From the NCBI RefSeq assembly GCF_027563465.1, contig NZ_JAPFQA010000009.1, positions 124,001 to 188,000 of the forward strand: 64,000 bases of DNA, read 5' to 3'. This DNA comes from Mesorhizobium qingshengii (GTDB lineage: Bacteria > Pseudomonadota > Alphaproteobacteria > Rhizobiales > Rhizobiaceae). Shown here piece by piece: positions 1 to 8,401 of this stretch. Position 1 is the first letter of the stretch; every line of letters begins with the position of its first letter. The position numbers and the translations under genes are program-made. The notes below the pieces were generated by a model. It was given only the letters and a program-made list of their open reading frames with translations, made no database searches and was not told where the DNA came from.

Positions 1-664
1 CCACGCCCGGGTGAGACACCAGGTGCTCGCCAATCTCGTTGCCGAAGCCGGTGACGATGTTGACGACCCCGGGTGGGAAGCCGGCCTCCTCGAAAAGCGC
101 TCCGAACTCGAGCGCCGAAGCGGACGAGAACTCGGAGGGCTTCCAGACGATGGTGTTGCCGGCCGCCAGCGCCGGGGCCAATTTCCATGTCGCCAGCATC
201 AACGGCGAATTCCACGGGGTGATGGCGGCCACCACGCCCAGCGGCTCTTCGCGGGTAAAGTTGAACACGCCGGGCTTGTCGATCGGGATGACGCGTCCCT
301 CGACCTTGTCGGCCAGCCCGGCGAAATAATAGTACCATTGCGGCATGTATCTGAGCTGGCCGCGCATCTCTGCGATCAGCTTGCCATTGTCGCGGGTTTC
401 GATGTCGGCCAGACGGTCGGCATTGGTGGTGAGAAGATCGGCGAAACGCCGGATCAAGGCACCGCGGGCGCTTGCGCTCAACGCCGACCATGACGGCGCG
501 TTGAAGGCTTGCGCGGCGGCCGCGACCGCACGGTCGACGTCCCTCGCACCGGCGCGTGGGATTTGAGCCCAGGCCGTGCCGGTGAAGGGATTTTCGGTGT
601 CAAACGTCCGATCATCCAGCGCATCCACCCATTGGCCGCCGATCAGCATCTGATATTTTTTCAT
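1..664 (-). CDS. Aldehyde dehydrogenase (partial, C-terminus beyond window)
   Basis: This is the N-terminal part of an NAD(P)-dependent aldehyde dehydrogenase, which oxidises an aldehyde to the acid. The reading frame starts at the ATG at 664 and is open to the left edge. About 221 residues are visible, against about 490 for the family. Motifs seen are the N-terminal FIGGQWVD-like start, the ITPWNSPLM segment that precedes the cofactor site, and the KPSE motif whose Lys contacts the NAD ribose. The catalytic Cys lies outside the window. It is the last visible gene of a leftward operon with carboxymuconolactone decarboxylase, MmgE/PrpD and a HIBADH-like enzyme, so it probably oxidises a semialdehyde in the same pathway. 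The substrate cannot be read from the sequence. Confidence 0.9.
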   Translation of the reverse strand, partial: MKKYQMLIGGQWVDALDDRTFDTENPFTGTAWAQIPRAGARDVDRAVAAAAQAFNAPSWSALSASARGALIRRFADLLTTNADRLADIETRDNGKLIAEMRGQLRYMPQWYYYFAGLADKVEGRVIPIDKPGVFNFTREEPLGVVAAITPWNSPLMLATWKLAPALAAGNTIVWKPSEFSSASALEFGALFEEAGFPPGVVNIVTGFGNEIGEHLVSHPGV

Positions 665-705
665 GTTGATCCCGTCTGCCGCTCCAACGGCCAAGAAGAC
701 GTTGG

Positions 706-1092
706 TCAGGCCTTTTCAGCATCGAACTCGGCAAAGGCCTCGCGCGCGATGCGGAACGAGTCCACCCCCGCGGGCACGCCGGCGTAGATCGCCACCTGCA
801 AGAGGACTTCGCGGATCTCGTCGCGGCTGACACCATTCCGCAGGGCGCCTTTGGTGTGCATCTTAAGCTCGTGGGGCCTGTTGAGGCAGCTGAGCATGGC
901 TAGGTTCAACATTGAGCGCGTCTTGCGCGGCAGCTCTTCGCGGCCCCAGACCGCACCCCAGCAGTACTCTGTGACGAGTTCCTGCATGGGGCGGTTGAAG
1001 TCGTCCGCCGCGGCAAACGACTTCTCGACGAACTCCTTGCCCAGCACTTCCTTGCGGATCGCCATGCCGCGTTCGAAGACTTCCTTAGACAT
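706..1092 (-). CDS. Carboxymuconolactone decarboxylase family protein
   Basis: This 128-residue single-domain protein has the length and pattern of 4-carboxymuconolactone decarboxylase (PcaC-type). Visible family features are the E(Y)CWGAVW segment near residue 43, the central SCLNRPHELKMH helix and the C-terminal AIYAGVPAG motif. It lacks the CxxC of the AhpD branch, so a redox role is less likely than a lyase or isomerase role. It lies 41 bases from the aldehyde dehydrogenase and 25 bases after MmgE/PrpD in the same operon. There are no other beta-ketoadipate pathway genes nearby, so the true substrate may differ from carboxymuconolactone. Confidence 0.85.
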   Translation of the reverse strand: MSKEVFERGMAIRKEVLGKEFVEKSFAAADDFNRPMQELVTEYCWGAVWGREELPRKTRSMLNLAMLSCLNRPHELKMHTKGALRNGVSRDEIREVLLQVAIYAGVPAGVDSFRIAREAFAEFDAEKA

Positions 1093-1117
1093 ATGAACTG
1101 CTCCTGTTTGGGAATGT

Positions 1118-2539
1118 TTATAAACTCTGCCTTGACGACAGACGCGTGCGTTTGCCAGCCCCTTGTGCCGGCGTTCGCGTTGCTTGTCTTCTGGCTACCC
1201 GCTTAGCCGCGCAGAGCGACAGCAGCCGACTGGCATCTTTCTTGGTGTCCAGCCTGTCGACAAATTCTTCGATGGCCTCGGCATCGGCGACGCCGAGGGT
1301 ACTCGCCGCCGCCAAGCGGAAGCGCTCGCGCACCTGCGCCTCGGTGGCGGGCACGACATCGGGCAGTCCCATCGAGAGCTGGCGGCCGTCGCCGAGAACC
1401 ACATTGATCGCCGCACCCTGCTGGCCAGGAAACAGCGCGGTCAGATCCGGGCTGGCAATCAGTTCGCTCACACTGATCAGGCGCAGCGTTTCGGGATCGG
1501 CGAGGTTGCTGTAGATGTCCTCGGACAGCCGGCCGTGTGCAAACACGGCTCCCACACCGAACGGAATGCTCATCTTCGCCTGCAGGGCTCTATCGAACGG
1601 TCCTGTCCGATCGCATCCTGGATATGCGGCGGCGGCGGCGGGTACGCTGATGCGGATGCGCTCGACCGGTGCGGCATCCGAGCCGATCATCTCGACGAGC
1701 TTCAGTGCGGTCTGGCAGGCCGTCTGGGCAAAATTGCAGGCTGGCGCCGCCTTGTGGTAGACATTGAAAATGTCCGCCTCTCCGTTGGGGAAGAGTTCGA
1801 TCCGGCCAGGCATCGGCCGCCGTGCGAGCGCGGCAAAATATCCCGACCTGCCTTCAAGTATGTCAGGACTGCCGAAGGCTCCGGATTCGGCCAGCCGGAC
1901 GGCCATCCAGGCATTCCGGACGGCAAAGCCTGGATGGAAGAACATGTCGGAGCCACCGCTTTGCGGCCACTGGTTCAGCCCGGAGGCGGTGTTCGCAGCG
2001 AGAGCAATCGCCGCCTCTATCTGCTGTGGGCCAAGCTTCAGCATCCAGGCGCCGCCGCATGCCGATCCGATGGGCGCGACCAGTCCTGTCGGCCTGAAAA
2101 GTGACGACAGCGTCGGATCGATCAGCATTCTTCCAAGGCGTCCGCCGACCTCATAGGCGACCACCGCTGACCGGAGCAGGTCCATGCCGGAAACCGTATC
2201 CGTCTCCGCCAAAGCCAGCAGCAGCGGCCAGACGACCACGCCATGGTGGCAGACCGATGCGGCGTGCATGTCTTCCCTGACGAGGCCGTGCCCCTTCACG
2301 GCATTCACAAAGGCGGCATCTGCTGGTGTCGCCGTCGCGCTTTCGCCGATCATGTGGCCGCCAGGCGCTGCCGACACTGCGGAGACCGCCTGCTGGCTGG
2401 GCTCCAGTTCGGAAGCCTCAAACGCACAGCCGAGGAAATCGAGCAGGCACAGCTTGGCCTTGCCGATGGCTGCCGGACTAAAAACCGGCGGGGCGAGGTT
2501 CGTCAACGCAACTGCCAATTCCATCGAGCGCGTCGTCAT
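1118..2539 (-). CDS. MmgE/PrpD family protein
   Basis: This 473-residue protein belongs to the MmgE/PrpD family, which contains 2-methylcitrate dehydratase, cis-aconitate decarboxylase and iminodisuccinate epimerase. The all-helical N-terminal domain (residues about 1-270) has the conserved DFLGCAF start, the VAYEVGGRLG helix and ANTASGLNQWPQSGG. The smaller lid domain follows. A basic, low-complexity tail after about residue 440 is unusual for the family. It sits 24 bases after the HIBADH-like gene in the same operon. A paralogue in the same gene pairing lies at 21290-22678. The reaction cannot be chosen between dehydration, decarboxylation and racemisation from sequence alone. Confidence 0.88.
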   Translation of the reverse strand: MTTRSMELAVALTNLAPPVFSPAAIGKAKLCLLDFLGCAFEASELEPSQQAVSAVSAAPGGHMIGESATATPADAAFVNAVKGHGLVREDMHAASVCHHGVVVWPLLLALAETDTVSGMDLLRSAVVAYEVGGRLGRMLIDPTLSSLFRPTGLVAPIGSACGGAWMLKLGPQQIEAAIALAANTASGLNQWPQSGGSDMFFHPGFAVRNAWMAVRLAESGAFGSPDILEGRSGYFAALARRPMPGRIELFPNGEADIFNVYHKAAPACNFAQTACQTALKLVEMIGSDAAPVERIRISVPAAAAAYPGCDRTGPFDRALQAKMSIPFGVGAVFAHGRLSEDIYSNLADPETLRLISVSELIASPDLTALFPGQQGAAINVVLGDGRQLSMGLPDVVPATEAQVRERFRLAAASTLGVADAEAIEEFVDRLDTKKDASRLLSLCAAKRVARRQATRTPAQGAGKRTRLSSRQSL

Positions 2540-2563
2540 ATGCTGCTCTCCACAAGGTGGGCT

Positions 2564-3457
2564 CTAGGCGCGTATCTCCACGCCAGCCCATTCCTCGATG
2601 ATGCGAACCATCGAAGTGAAATCCGAATCCGGTCCGAAGCGCGCATTGGTAGCCGCAAGCATCTGCCGGACAACAGAGCCGCCGATCATGGGCACACCCA
2701 AATTCTCGCTTTCATCGACACACATGCGTACGTCCTTGTACGACAGGGCAGTGGAGAAACCGAAATCGAAGGTTCCCGGCAAGACGGCACGAGGGAATTT
2801 GTCCTGCGTCGCACTGTTTCGGCCGCTCGAAGCATTGATGATGTCGCACATGACCTGGGGATCCAAGCCAGCCTTGACGCCCATTGCGAGAGCCTCGGCC
2901 GACAGCAGAATGACGCCCGCGGCGATCATGTTGTTTCCGAGCTTGGCGACCTGCGCGCTTCCTGGCGTTTCTCCGCAATAAAACCTGCGGCCAAAATTGG
3001 CCAGGACCGGCTCGATTTCCTCATAAGTCTGCCTGGGGCAGGAGATCATCACGGCCAGCGTGCCGTTGCGCGCGCCTGCGATCCCACCCGATATCGGTGC
3101 GTCGACCCATGCAATGCTTTTGCTCGCCAGGGACTCCGCGATGATCTTGGCCATGGTCGGTCCGGTGGTCGACACGTCGACCACGATCTTGACCTTGGAG
3201 CCGGCCGCGATTCCGTCCGCACCCAAAACCACTTCCTTGACGACGGGGGGCGTCGGCAGGCTGCAGAATACGATGCTGGCTTCATCCGCGACCGCCTTGG
3301 GAGATACAGCAAATGTCGTGTGTTCCGCAGGCAGTTCCCGCGCGGCGTCCCGCCGCGTGTCGTAGACGACCACATGGTGGCCGGCCTCGGTCAGTCGGCG
3401 TACCATCGGCGCACCCATGCGGCCGAGGCCGATGAACCCAAGCGTTTGACGCTGCAC
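2564..3457 (-). CDS. NAD(P)-dependent oxidoreductase, 3-hydroxyisobutyrate dehydrogenase family
   Basis: This 297-residue beta-hydroxyacid dehydrogenase has an N-terminal Rossmann domain with GFIGLGRMGAPM (residues about 8-19), a substrate loop SGGIAGARNGTL and the catalytic Lys in the KLGNN motif. The length is typical. It is the first gene of the leftward operon and is read divergently from a LysR regulator whose start lies 217 bases away. It is clearly paralogous to the protein at 20349-21257, with the same FDFGF and GLDP motifs. The likely reaction is oxidation of a beta-hydroxyacid to a semialdehyde or ketoacid, which would feed the aldehyde dehydrogenase downstream. The exact substrate is unknown. 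Confidence 0.9.
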   Translation of the reverse strand: MQRQTLGFIGLGRMGAPMVRRLTEAGHHVVVYDTRRDAARELPAEHTTFAVSPKAVADEASIVFCSLPTPPVVKEVVLGADGIAAGSKVKIVVDVSTTGPTMAKIIAESLASKSIAWVDAPISGGIAGARNGTLAVMISCPRQTYEEIEPVLANFGRRFYCGETPGSAQVAKLGNNMIAAGVILLSAEALAMGVKAGLDPQVMCDIINASSGRNSATQDKFPRAVLPGTFDFGFSTALSYKDVRMCVDESENLGVPMIGGSVVRQMLAATNARFGPDSDFTSMVRIIEEWAGVEIRA

Positions 3458-3674
3458 GACTTTTCCTCTCGAATCGATATTGGATTTGGGCAGTTTTCGG
3501 ATCGGCCCAGACTAGGCCAATTCCTGCACGCGGGATAATGCTCGCCGCGCGCATAACAGCTTTGCCAAGGGCCAGCCAAACGCTTGTCAACGGCTTCGAT
3601 GTATCCCAAACTCCTGCCTTCGTTGCATGCCAACGGAAATACGCTCTTCCGCGTTGTGCGACGAGGCAAAGTCC

Positions 3675-4601
3675 ATGTTCGACCTAAGGCAGCTACAACT
3701 GTTCACGGCAGTGGCCGAATTCGGGAGCTTTTCGCGGGCCGCCGTTGCACTGTCGGTCAGCCAGCCGGTTCTCAGCAGGCAAATCAAGTCGCTGGAGGAG
3801 AGCGTCGGGATCGCGCTTCTTTACCGCAACGGTCGTGGAATTGTCCTGACGGAGGCGGGCAAGCTTCTGCAAAGCTATGCGACCGCAATCCTCGAGCAGT
3901 CCTCGCGCGCGGCGAGCGAACTCGGAGCGCTGCGATCGAACCCGCGCGGTGCGATCGTGCTTGGAATGCCTCCATCCGTGGGAGTTGTCCTGACTGCGCC
4001 GCTCGTCCAACACTTTCGCGAGCAGTTCCCGCAGGTAAGCATGCGGGTGGTCGAAGGATTTAGCGGCCATCTTCTCGAATGGCTTGTCATGGGAAAGATC
4101 GACGTGGCGGTGCTTTACAACGCGCCGCGCATGAACAACCTTCTTGCAGAGCCTATCCTGCGCGACGAATTGTTCCTGCTCGGCGCCAAGGACGATCCCT
4201 GCAAGCTCGGTTCGTCGCCGGTCGATGCTGCCGTCGTCTCGAAGATACCGATGATCCTTCCAGCCCGACCGCATGGACTGCGGGTGCTGCTGGACCAAAT
4301 CTTCGGCTCGGTCGGCATCGAGCCCAAGATCGAGGTCGAGGTCGAGGCGATGCCTTCGACGCTGCGCCTCGTGGAGGCAGGAATGGGCTATACGATCCTG
4401 TCCTATTCGAGCTGCCACGACTTGGTTGCGGAAGGCAGGATCAGCTACTGGCGCATCCAGAATCCGTCGATAGAAAGGGAGCTGCTGCTCGCGACGTCGA
4501 GTCAGCGGCCAACAACCACCGTCATCCGGGCGCTGACGACCCTGATAAGGGATGAGGTGCGCGCTCTGCGCAAAATGGGAATCTGGGAGCCGAAAGCGTA
4601 A
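3675..4601 (+). CDS. LysR family transcriptional regulator
   Basis: This protein of about 308 residues has an N-terminal winged HTH (FDLRQLQLFTAVAEFGSFSRAA, SVSQPVLSRQIKSLE) and a C-terminal periplasmic-binding-like effector domain. I chose the start at 3675 because the HTH begins immediately there; a start at 3627 would add 16 residues without homology value. It is divergent from the HIBADH-MmgE-CMD-ALDH operon, the standard LysR arrangement, so it probably controls that operon from the 3458-3674 gap. No clear T-N11-A operator could be fixed by eye. Confidence 0.92.
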   Translation: MFDLRQLQLFTAVAEFGSFSRAAVALSVSQPVLSRQIKSLEESVGIALLYRNGRGIVLTEAGKLLQSYATAILEQSSRAASELGALRSNPRGAIVLGMPPSVGVVLTAPLVQHFREQFPQVSMRVVEGFSGHLLEWLVMGKIDVAVLYNAPRMNNLLAEPILRDELFLLGAKDDPCKLGSSPVDAAVVSKIPMILPARPHGLRVLLDQIFGSVGIEPKIEVEVEAMPSTLRLVEAGMGYTILSYSSCHDLVAEGRISYWRIQNPSIERELLLATSSQRPTTTVIRALTTLIRDEVRALRKMGIWEPKA

Positions 4602-4773
4602 GCGCGGCCAATCGTCTCCTGGTCATCGGTCGCCCTTCATGCCGGAAGCGATATATCTGTTATCCCGAACGCGAACAGTGAGTTCGCTTCACTTGGCCAT
4701 ATCTGAGCGTCACATTATGGCGAAGCGCGAGGAGGACCCGCGTGCGCACGTCGCCTGCTGGAGGAGGAGAACC

Positions 4774-5646
4774 ATGACCGAAGAGCCAAGAAAGCAGAGT
4801 CCTGGCGTCTACCGACGAAGAGTGGGCGACGCGATGGTGACTGTGATCAACGATGGCTTTCTCGATATCCCGCTGGCCATTCTGCGCGGGACCGAGCGCG
4901 GTGACATGGAAGGATTGATGCGGGAGCACTTCCACGAGGGCGGGCCCCGTCTCACGGTCAATGCATTTGTCATCGAGACCGGCGGCAACACGATACTCGT
5001 CGACGCCGGCGGCGGGTCGACGACGGTGTATTCGATGGGGCAACTGCCGCGCAACTTGTCCGCTGCGGGCTTCGATCCCTCGGACTTCGACACTGTTCTC
5101 CTGACACATATCCACCCTGATCATTCGAGTGGACTGATGGACGAATCCGGCAAGCCACTCTTCCCGCGCGCCGATATCATCATCCACAAGGATGACTTCG
5201 ACTTCTGGTCCGATCCCGAACGGCGCGGCCGCTCGGCGGCTGCGGTACCCTACACGGGTTCCGCCGACGCCCTGCTTTCAAGCCACCACGGCCGCTTCCG
5301 CCCCACGGAGGGAGGCGAAGTCATGCCGGGCATCACCCAGTTGCCGCTTCCCGGCCATACGCCAGGCCACAGCGGCTATCAGCTCGATTCTGCCGGCGAG
5401 ACACTGGTGATGTGGGGCGACACAGTGCATGTTCCGGAGCTCCAGATTCCTCGGCCGCAGATCACCAGCGAATTCGATGTCGACGAGACGCTTGCGGCTG
5501 CCAACCGTCGCAAGATTTTCAACCATGTCGCAAGTGAACGTCTGCTCGTCACCGGCGGCCACCTGCACCTGCCGGGTTTTGCCCATGTCGTGAAAGCTGG
5601 TGACGGCTTCCGACTTGTCCCGGAGACCTGGCGGGTCGAACTCTAG
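4774..5646 (+). CDS. MBL fold metallo-hydrolase
   Basis: This 290-residue metallo-beta-lactamase-fold protein has the metal motif THIHPDH (HxHxDH), a later zinc His in LPGHTPGHSGY and Asp in MWGDTVH. The start at 4774 is favoured by a strong GGAGGAGGAG ribosome site at 4760-4769. Longer in-frame starts would extend it into the LysR gene. It is smaller and more divergent than the two lactonase-like MBL proteins at 15886 and 19505. A signal peptide is not apparent, so it is probably cytoplasmic. It ends just before a strong hairpin terminator. The substrate, perhaps a lactone or thioester, is not determinable. Confidence 0.87.
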   Translation: MTEEPRKQSPGVYRRRVGDAMVTVINDGFLDIPLAILRGTERGDMEGLMREHFHEGGPRLTVNAFVIETGGNTILVDAGGGSTTVYSMGQLPRNLSAAGFDPSDFDTVLLTHIHPDHSSGLMDESGKPLFPRADIIIHKDDFDFWSDPERRGRSAAAVPYTGSADALLSSHHGRFRPTEGGEVMPGITQLPLPGHTPGHSGYQLDSAGETLVMWGDTVHVPELQIPRPQITSEFDVDETLAAANRRKIFNHVASERLLVTGGHLHLPGFAHVVKAGDGFRLVPETWRVEL

Positions 5647-5672
5647 AGCGGCGGCGATTGCTGAAAATGCCG

Positions 5673-5702
5673 AGGGCCGGCTCCAATGGGGCCGGCCCTT
5701 TT
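5673..5702 (+). terminator. Rho-independent terminator after MBL hydrolase
   Basis: A 9-bp perfect stem AGGGCCGGC / GCCGGCCCT (5673-5681 with 5691-5699) has a 9-base loop and is followed by a short T run. It lies 27 bases after the stop at 5646, between convergent genes. The opposite strand reaches a TTTT only about 8 bases beyond the stem, so it may act weakly in both directions. Confidence 0.75.
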
Positions 5703-5733
5703 CTGTACGCGCTTGGGAGGGGCGACAGAACGA

Positions 5734-6900
5734 TCAGTCGGTGACTTCGACCCAGGTCTTGCTCTTGGCGTCGTGCTTGACGAGAGTAACCTGGGCCGCG
5801 GTGATGGTGATGTGGCTTGTCTCCGAGAAGCCGATGTTGCCCGTCATGCCCTTGAAGTCCTTCACGGCGTTGAAGCCTTTCTGCAAGTCTTCCGGCTTCG
5901 TTGACTTCACGTCCTTGATCACCTGCGCCAGCATTTTGATGCTGTCATAGGCGCCTGCCGAGAAGGGTGTGGCATCGACACTGAATTTCTTCTTGTAGGC
6001 GTCGCGGAAAGCCAGAAGTTCCGGGCTGGGATGAAGCTCGGTGGTCAGCATGGCCGTGATCATGCCGTCGGACAGGTCGCCCGCCAGGCTTGAAAAGGTG
6101 TCGTCGGCGTTCGTCTCGTCATTGCCGTACACGATCGCTTCATAGCCTATCGAATGAAGGTCCTGCATGAAGGCGGCCTGGTCCTGCGGCGTCAGCCACA
6201 CATCCACGCATTTGATGCCTGCCGCCTTGATGGCGTTGACTTCGGGCATCAGGCCGGCGGTGGCGCCTGTCGACCAGTTCTCGGTGATGGTGTGATCCAT
6301 CGCGATCTTCTTGCCAGCCTTGTCATAGGCCAATTGTATGCCGAAAAGTCCGCCCTGTCCGTAGGTCGAGGGATCGTGCAGCACGGCAAGCCCGTCGGGG
6401 CAATGTTTCAGGGCATGCTCGCCGATCTTCTCTCCCCAGGCAAAGGTGTTGAGCCCGAAGTCGAACACCCACGGATTGGGCGGGCTCGTCGGTCCGTTCG
6501 GGTTGACGGTAAGGCCGCCGTCGTCGACGACGCCGATGGTCGGGAACCTGTGGCGCTCGGCAAGCTGCGCGGTCACCGGACCCGTATCGGGCGAACCCGC
6601 GATGACGATGGCGCCGGCCGACATCAGCTTTTGGTAGAGCTGGCCGGACAGTGTCGCCGACGCGTTGTCGTTATGCGCGTCGAGCTTGAGCATGTGGCCG
6701 TCGACGCCTCCAGCGGCGTTGATCTCATCGACCGCCATCTGCGAGCCGTTGACGGTGGCAATACCTGTCGATCCATAGGCGCCAGTTGTGCCGGCAATCA
6801 GACCGATAAGATAGTCGTCGGCAGCATTCGTCTGGATGGTCGCACCGCACAAGGCCGTTGCGGCCAACAGCAAGGTGGACGTCGTCGCGAGCTTTCTCAT
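5734..6900 (-). CDS. Branched-chain amino acid-type ABC transporter substrate-binding protein
   Basis: This 388-residue type I periplasmic binding protein is of the LivJ/LivK family. Residues 1-26 form a Sec signal peptide (positively charged start, TLLLAATALCGATIQ core). The mature protein has the family start YLIGLIAGTTGAYGSTGIATVNG and NGSQMAVDEINAAGG. It is divergent from the permease gene at 7493, separated by 592 bases, and is the only binding protein near those transport genes. The ligand is unknown: this family also takes aromatic acids, amides and short carboxylates, which would suit the catabolic context better than amino acids. Confidence 0.9.
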   Translation of the reverse strand: MRKLATTSTLLLAATALCGATIQTNAADDYLIGLIAGTTGAYGSTGIATVNGSQMAVDEINAAGGVDGHMLKLDAHNDNASATLSGQLYQKLMSAGAIVIAGSPDTGPVTAQLAERHRFPTIGVVDDGGLTVNPNGPTSPPNPWVFDFGLNTFAWGEKIGEHALKHCPDGLAVLHDPSTYGQGGLFGIQLAYDKAGKKIAMDHTITENWSTGATAGLMPEVNAIKAAGIKCVDVWLTPQDQAAFMQDLHSIGYEAIVYGNDETNADDTFSSLAGDLSDGMITAMLTTELHPSPELLAFRDAYKKKFSVDATPFSAGAYDSIKMLAQVIKDVKSTKPEDLQKGFNAVKDFKGMTGNIGFSETSHITITAAQVTLVKHDAKSKTWVEVTD

Positions 6901-7492
6901 ATTCGTTCCCTCCCTGCGATCGGGGGCTTATCTTCGACAATCCGATCGCTGCTTTTTAGCCCTGCGCTTCACCGGGACGCGCGTGTCTTCGCTTTGAATT
7001 TGCCACCCACGACCCCCTTCTTGTCAACGCGAGGTCAGCCCCCCGAGGGCATGCCCAACAGCTCCCTCAAATGCGGCCACGAAGCGGATTTGCAGACGCC
7101 ATCGCAACCTCGGAGGTTCCGCCACGACATCTCTTTCCTGTTCACTAAACTATTGATATAAAATGGATTTTTATTCCAATTCGATGGGGCTTTGGAGAGC
7201 CCGCCTCGCGGTGCCGATGGGCCTGTGGCCGGCGCCACGGGGCAGGCCAGGGCGCCGTTCGTCGCGTTCCTCATAGCTGTTATGTCACCCGCACAAGCTA
7301 TTTCCCCACGGGCTTTTTCGACTAGGTGTTCGGTATCGGCGCAACGTGCCAAATCCGGATGTTGCGACAGGAAAGCCCGGCCCAACAGTTCCTGCGAAAC
7401 ATGCTAGCGTCGACCCGACGGACGCGATTTCCGGGGAACCGTTGAAGCGGCAAAAATACCCGGCGACGGCCGGATGATGGGGGAAGCCAACA
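6901..7492. promoter_or_regulatory. Divergent intergenic region, ABC transporter
   Basis: 592 bases lie between the divergent binding-protein and permease genes. No convincing gene was found in any frame. An AT-rich patch near 7140-7185 is the likeliest site of a promoter. I see no recognisable operator of the LacI type that marks the next block, so this importer is probably regulated separately. Confidence 0.4.
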
Positions 7493-8392
7493 GTGCTGCA
7501 GTTCTTGCTGAGTGGCATTGCCATAGGATCGATATACGGTCTCATCGGTATGGCATTGGCTATTTCGTTCTATGTCACCCGCATCATCAATTTCGCTCAA
7601 GGACAGCTGATGATGGTGACGGTGATGATCACCGCCGAGCTGGTATCGTCCGGCTATCCTGTCTGTCTGGCCGCGGCTGCCGGCCTGGTCTCATCATGCG
7701 TGATCGGCATTCTGTCCTACCTTATCGCCGTGCGGCCAATTCTGCTGTCAAACCGTTCCAGTTTCGGTTGGCTGGTATCAACGCTGGGTTTCGCGGTGAT
7801 CGTCGAGAACGCGGCCGCCTACATATGGGGCCCGACTTCGCAGGCCTTCCCGCCAATCCTGAACAATATCAGCGTGCCGATCGGCAGTGCCGTACTCACA
7901 GGCCAGCAGCTTCTCTCGATCGTCGCTGCCACCATTCTTGCGGCTGGCTTCGAAATCGTGCGGCGGCATACGCTGTTCGGCAAGCTCGGCATGGCGACGG
8001 CGGCCGATCCCGAAATGGCGTCGGCCATCGGCGCCAACACCACCGTGGTCGCCATCGTCGCTTTCGCGGTCTCGGCCGCCTTTGCCGGCATTGCCGGATT
8101 GCTTATCGGACCGACGACCTTTGCCAACCCCTATCTGGGCGATACGTTCGGCACCTACGGCTTCATCGCCATGATGATTGGCGGCGGCACGGAACGGCCG
8201 ATCGCTGCCATGTTCGGCGGTTTGGTGTTGGGCGTCTGTGCCGAAGGCGCAAACGGGCTCATCAACTCGCAGGCTTCGGACTGGTTTCCCTTCATCGTGC
8301 TCGTCGTCATCCTGATCGTCTCGCCCAAGGGATTGTTCAGCGCCAGCAATCCTCTTTTCCGCCCGCGCCGCCCGGCCGCGGCGAGCCGCTGA
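7493..8392 (+). CDS. Branched-chain amino acid-type ABC transporter permease (LivH-like)
   Basis: This 299-residue inner-membrane permease has about eight hydrophobic segments. The N-terminal pattern LLSGIAIGSIYGLIGMALAI and the EAA-like loop (TLFGKLGMATAADPEMASAIG, about residues 160-180) are those of LivH proteins. GTG is the start codon. It is followed after 9 bases by the fused permease-ATPase gene, and together with the binding protein on the opposite strand these form one importer. Confidence 0.92.
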   Translation: MLQFLLSGIAIGSIYGLIGMALAISFYVTRIINFAQGQLMMVTVMITAELVSSGYPVCLAAAAGLVSSCVIGILSYLIAVRPILLSNRSSFGWLVSTLGFAVIVENAAAYIWGPTSQAFPPILNNISVPIGSAVLTGQQLLSIVAATILAAGFEIVRRHTLFGKLGMATAADPEMASAIGANTTVVAIVAFAVSAAFAGIAGLLIGPTTFANPYLGDTFGTYGFIAMMIGGGTERPIAAMFGGLVLGVCAEGANGLINSQASDWFPFIVLVVILIVSPKGLFSASNPLFRPRRPAAASR

Positions 8393-8401
8393 GGTCTGGG
8401 G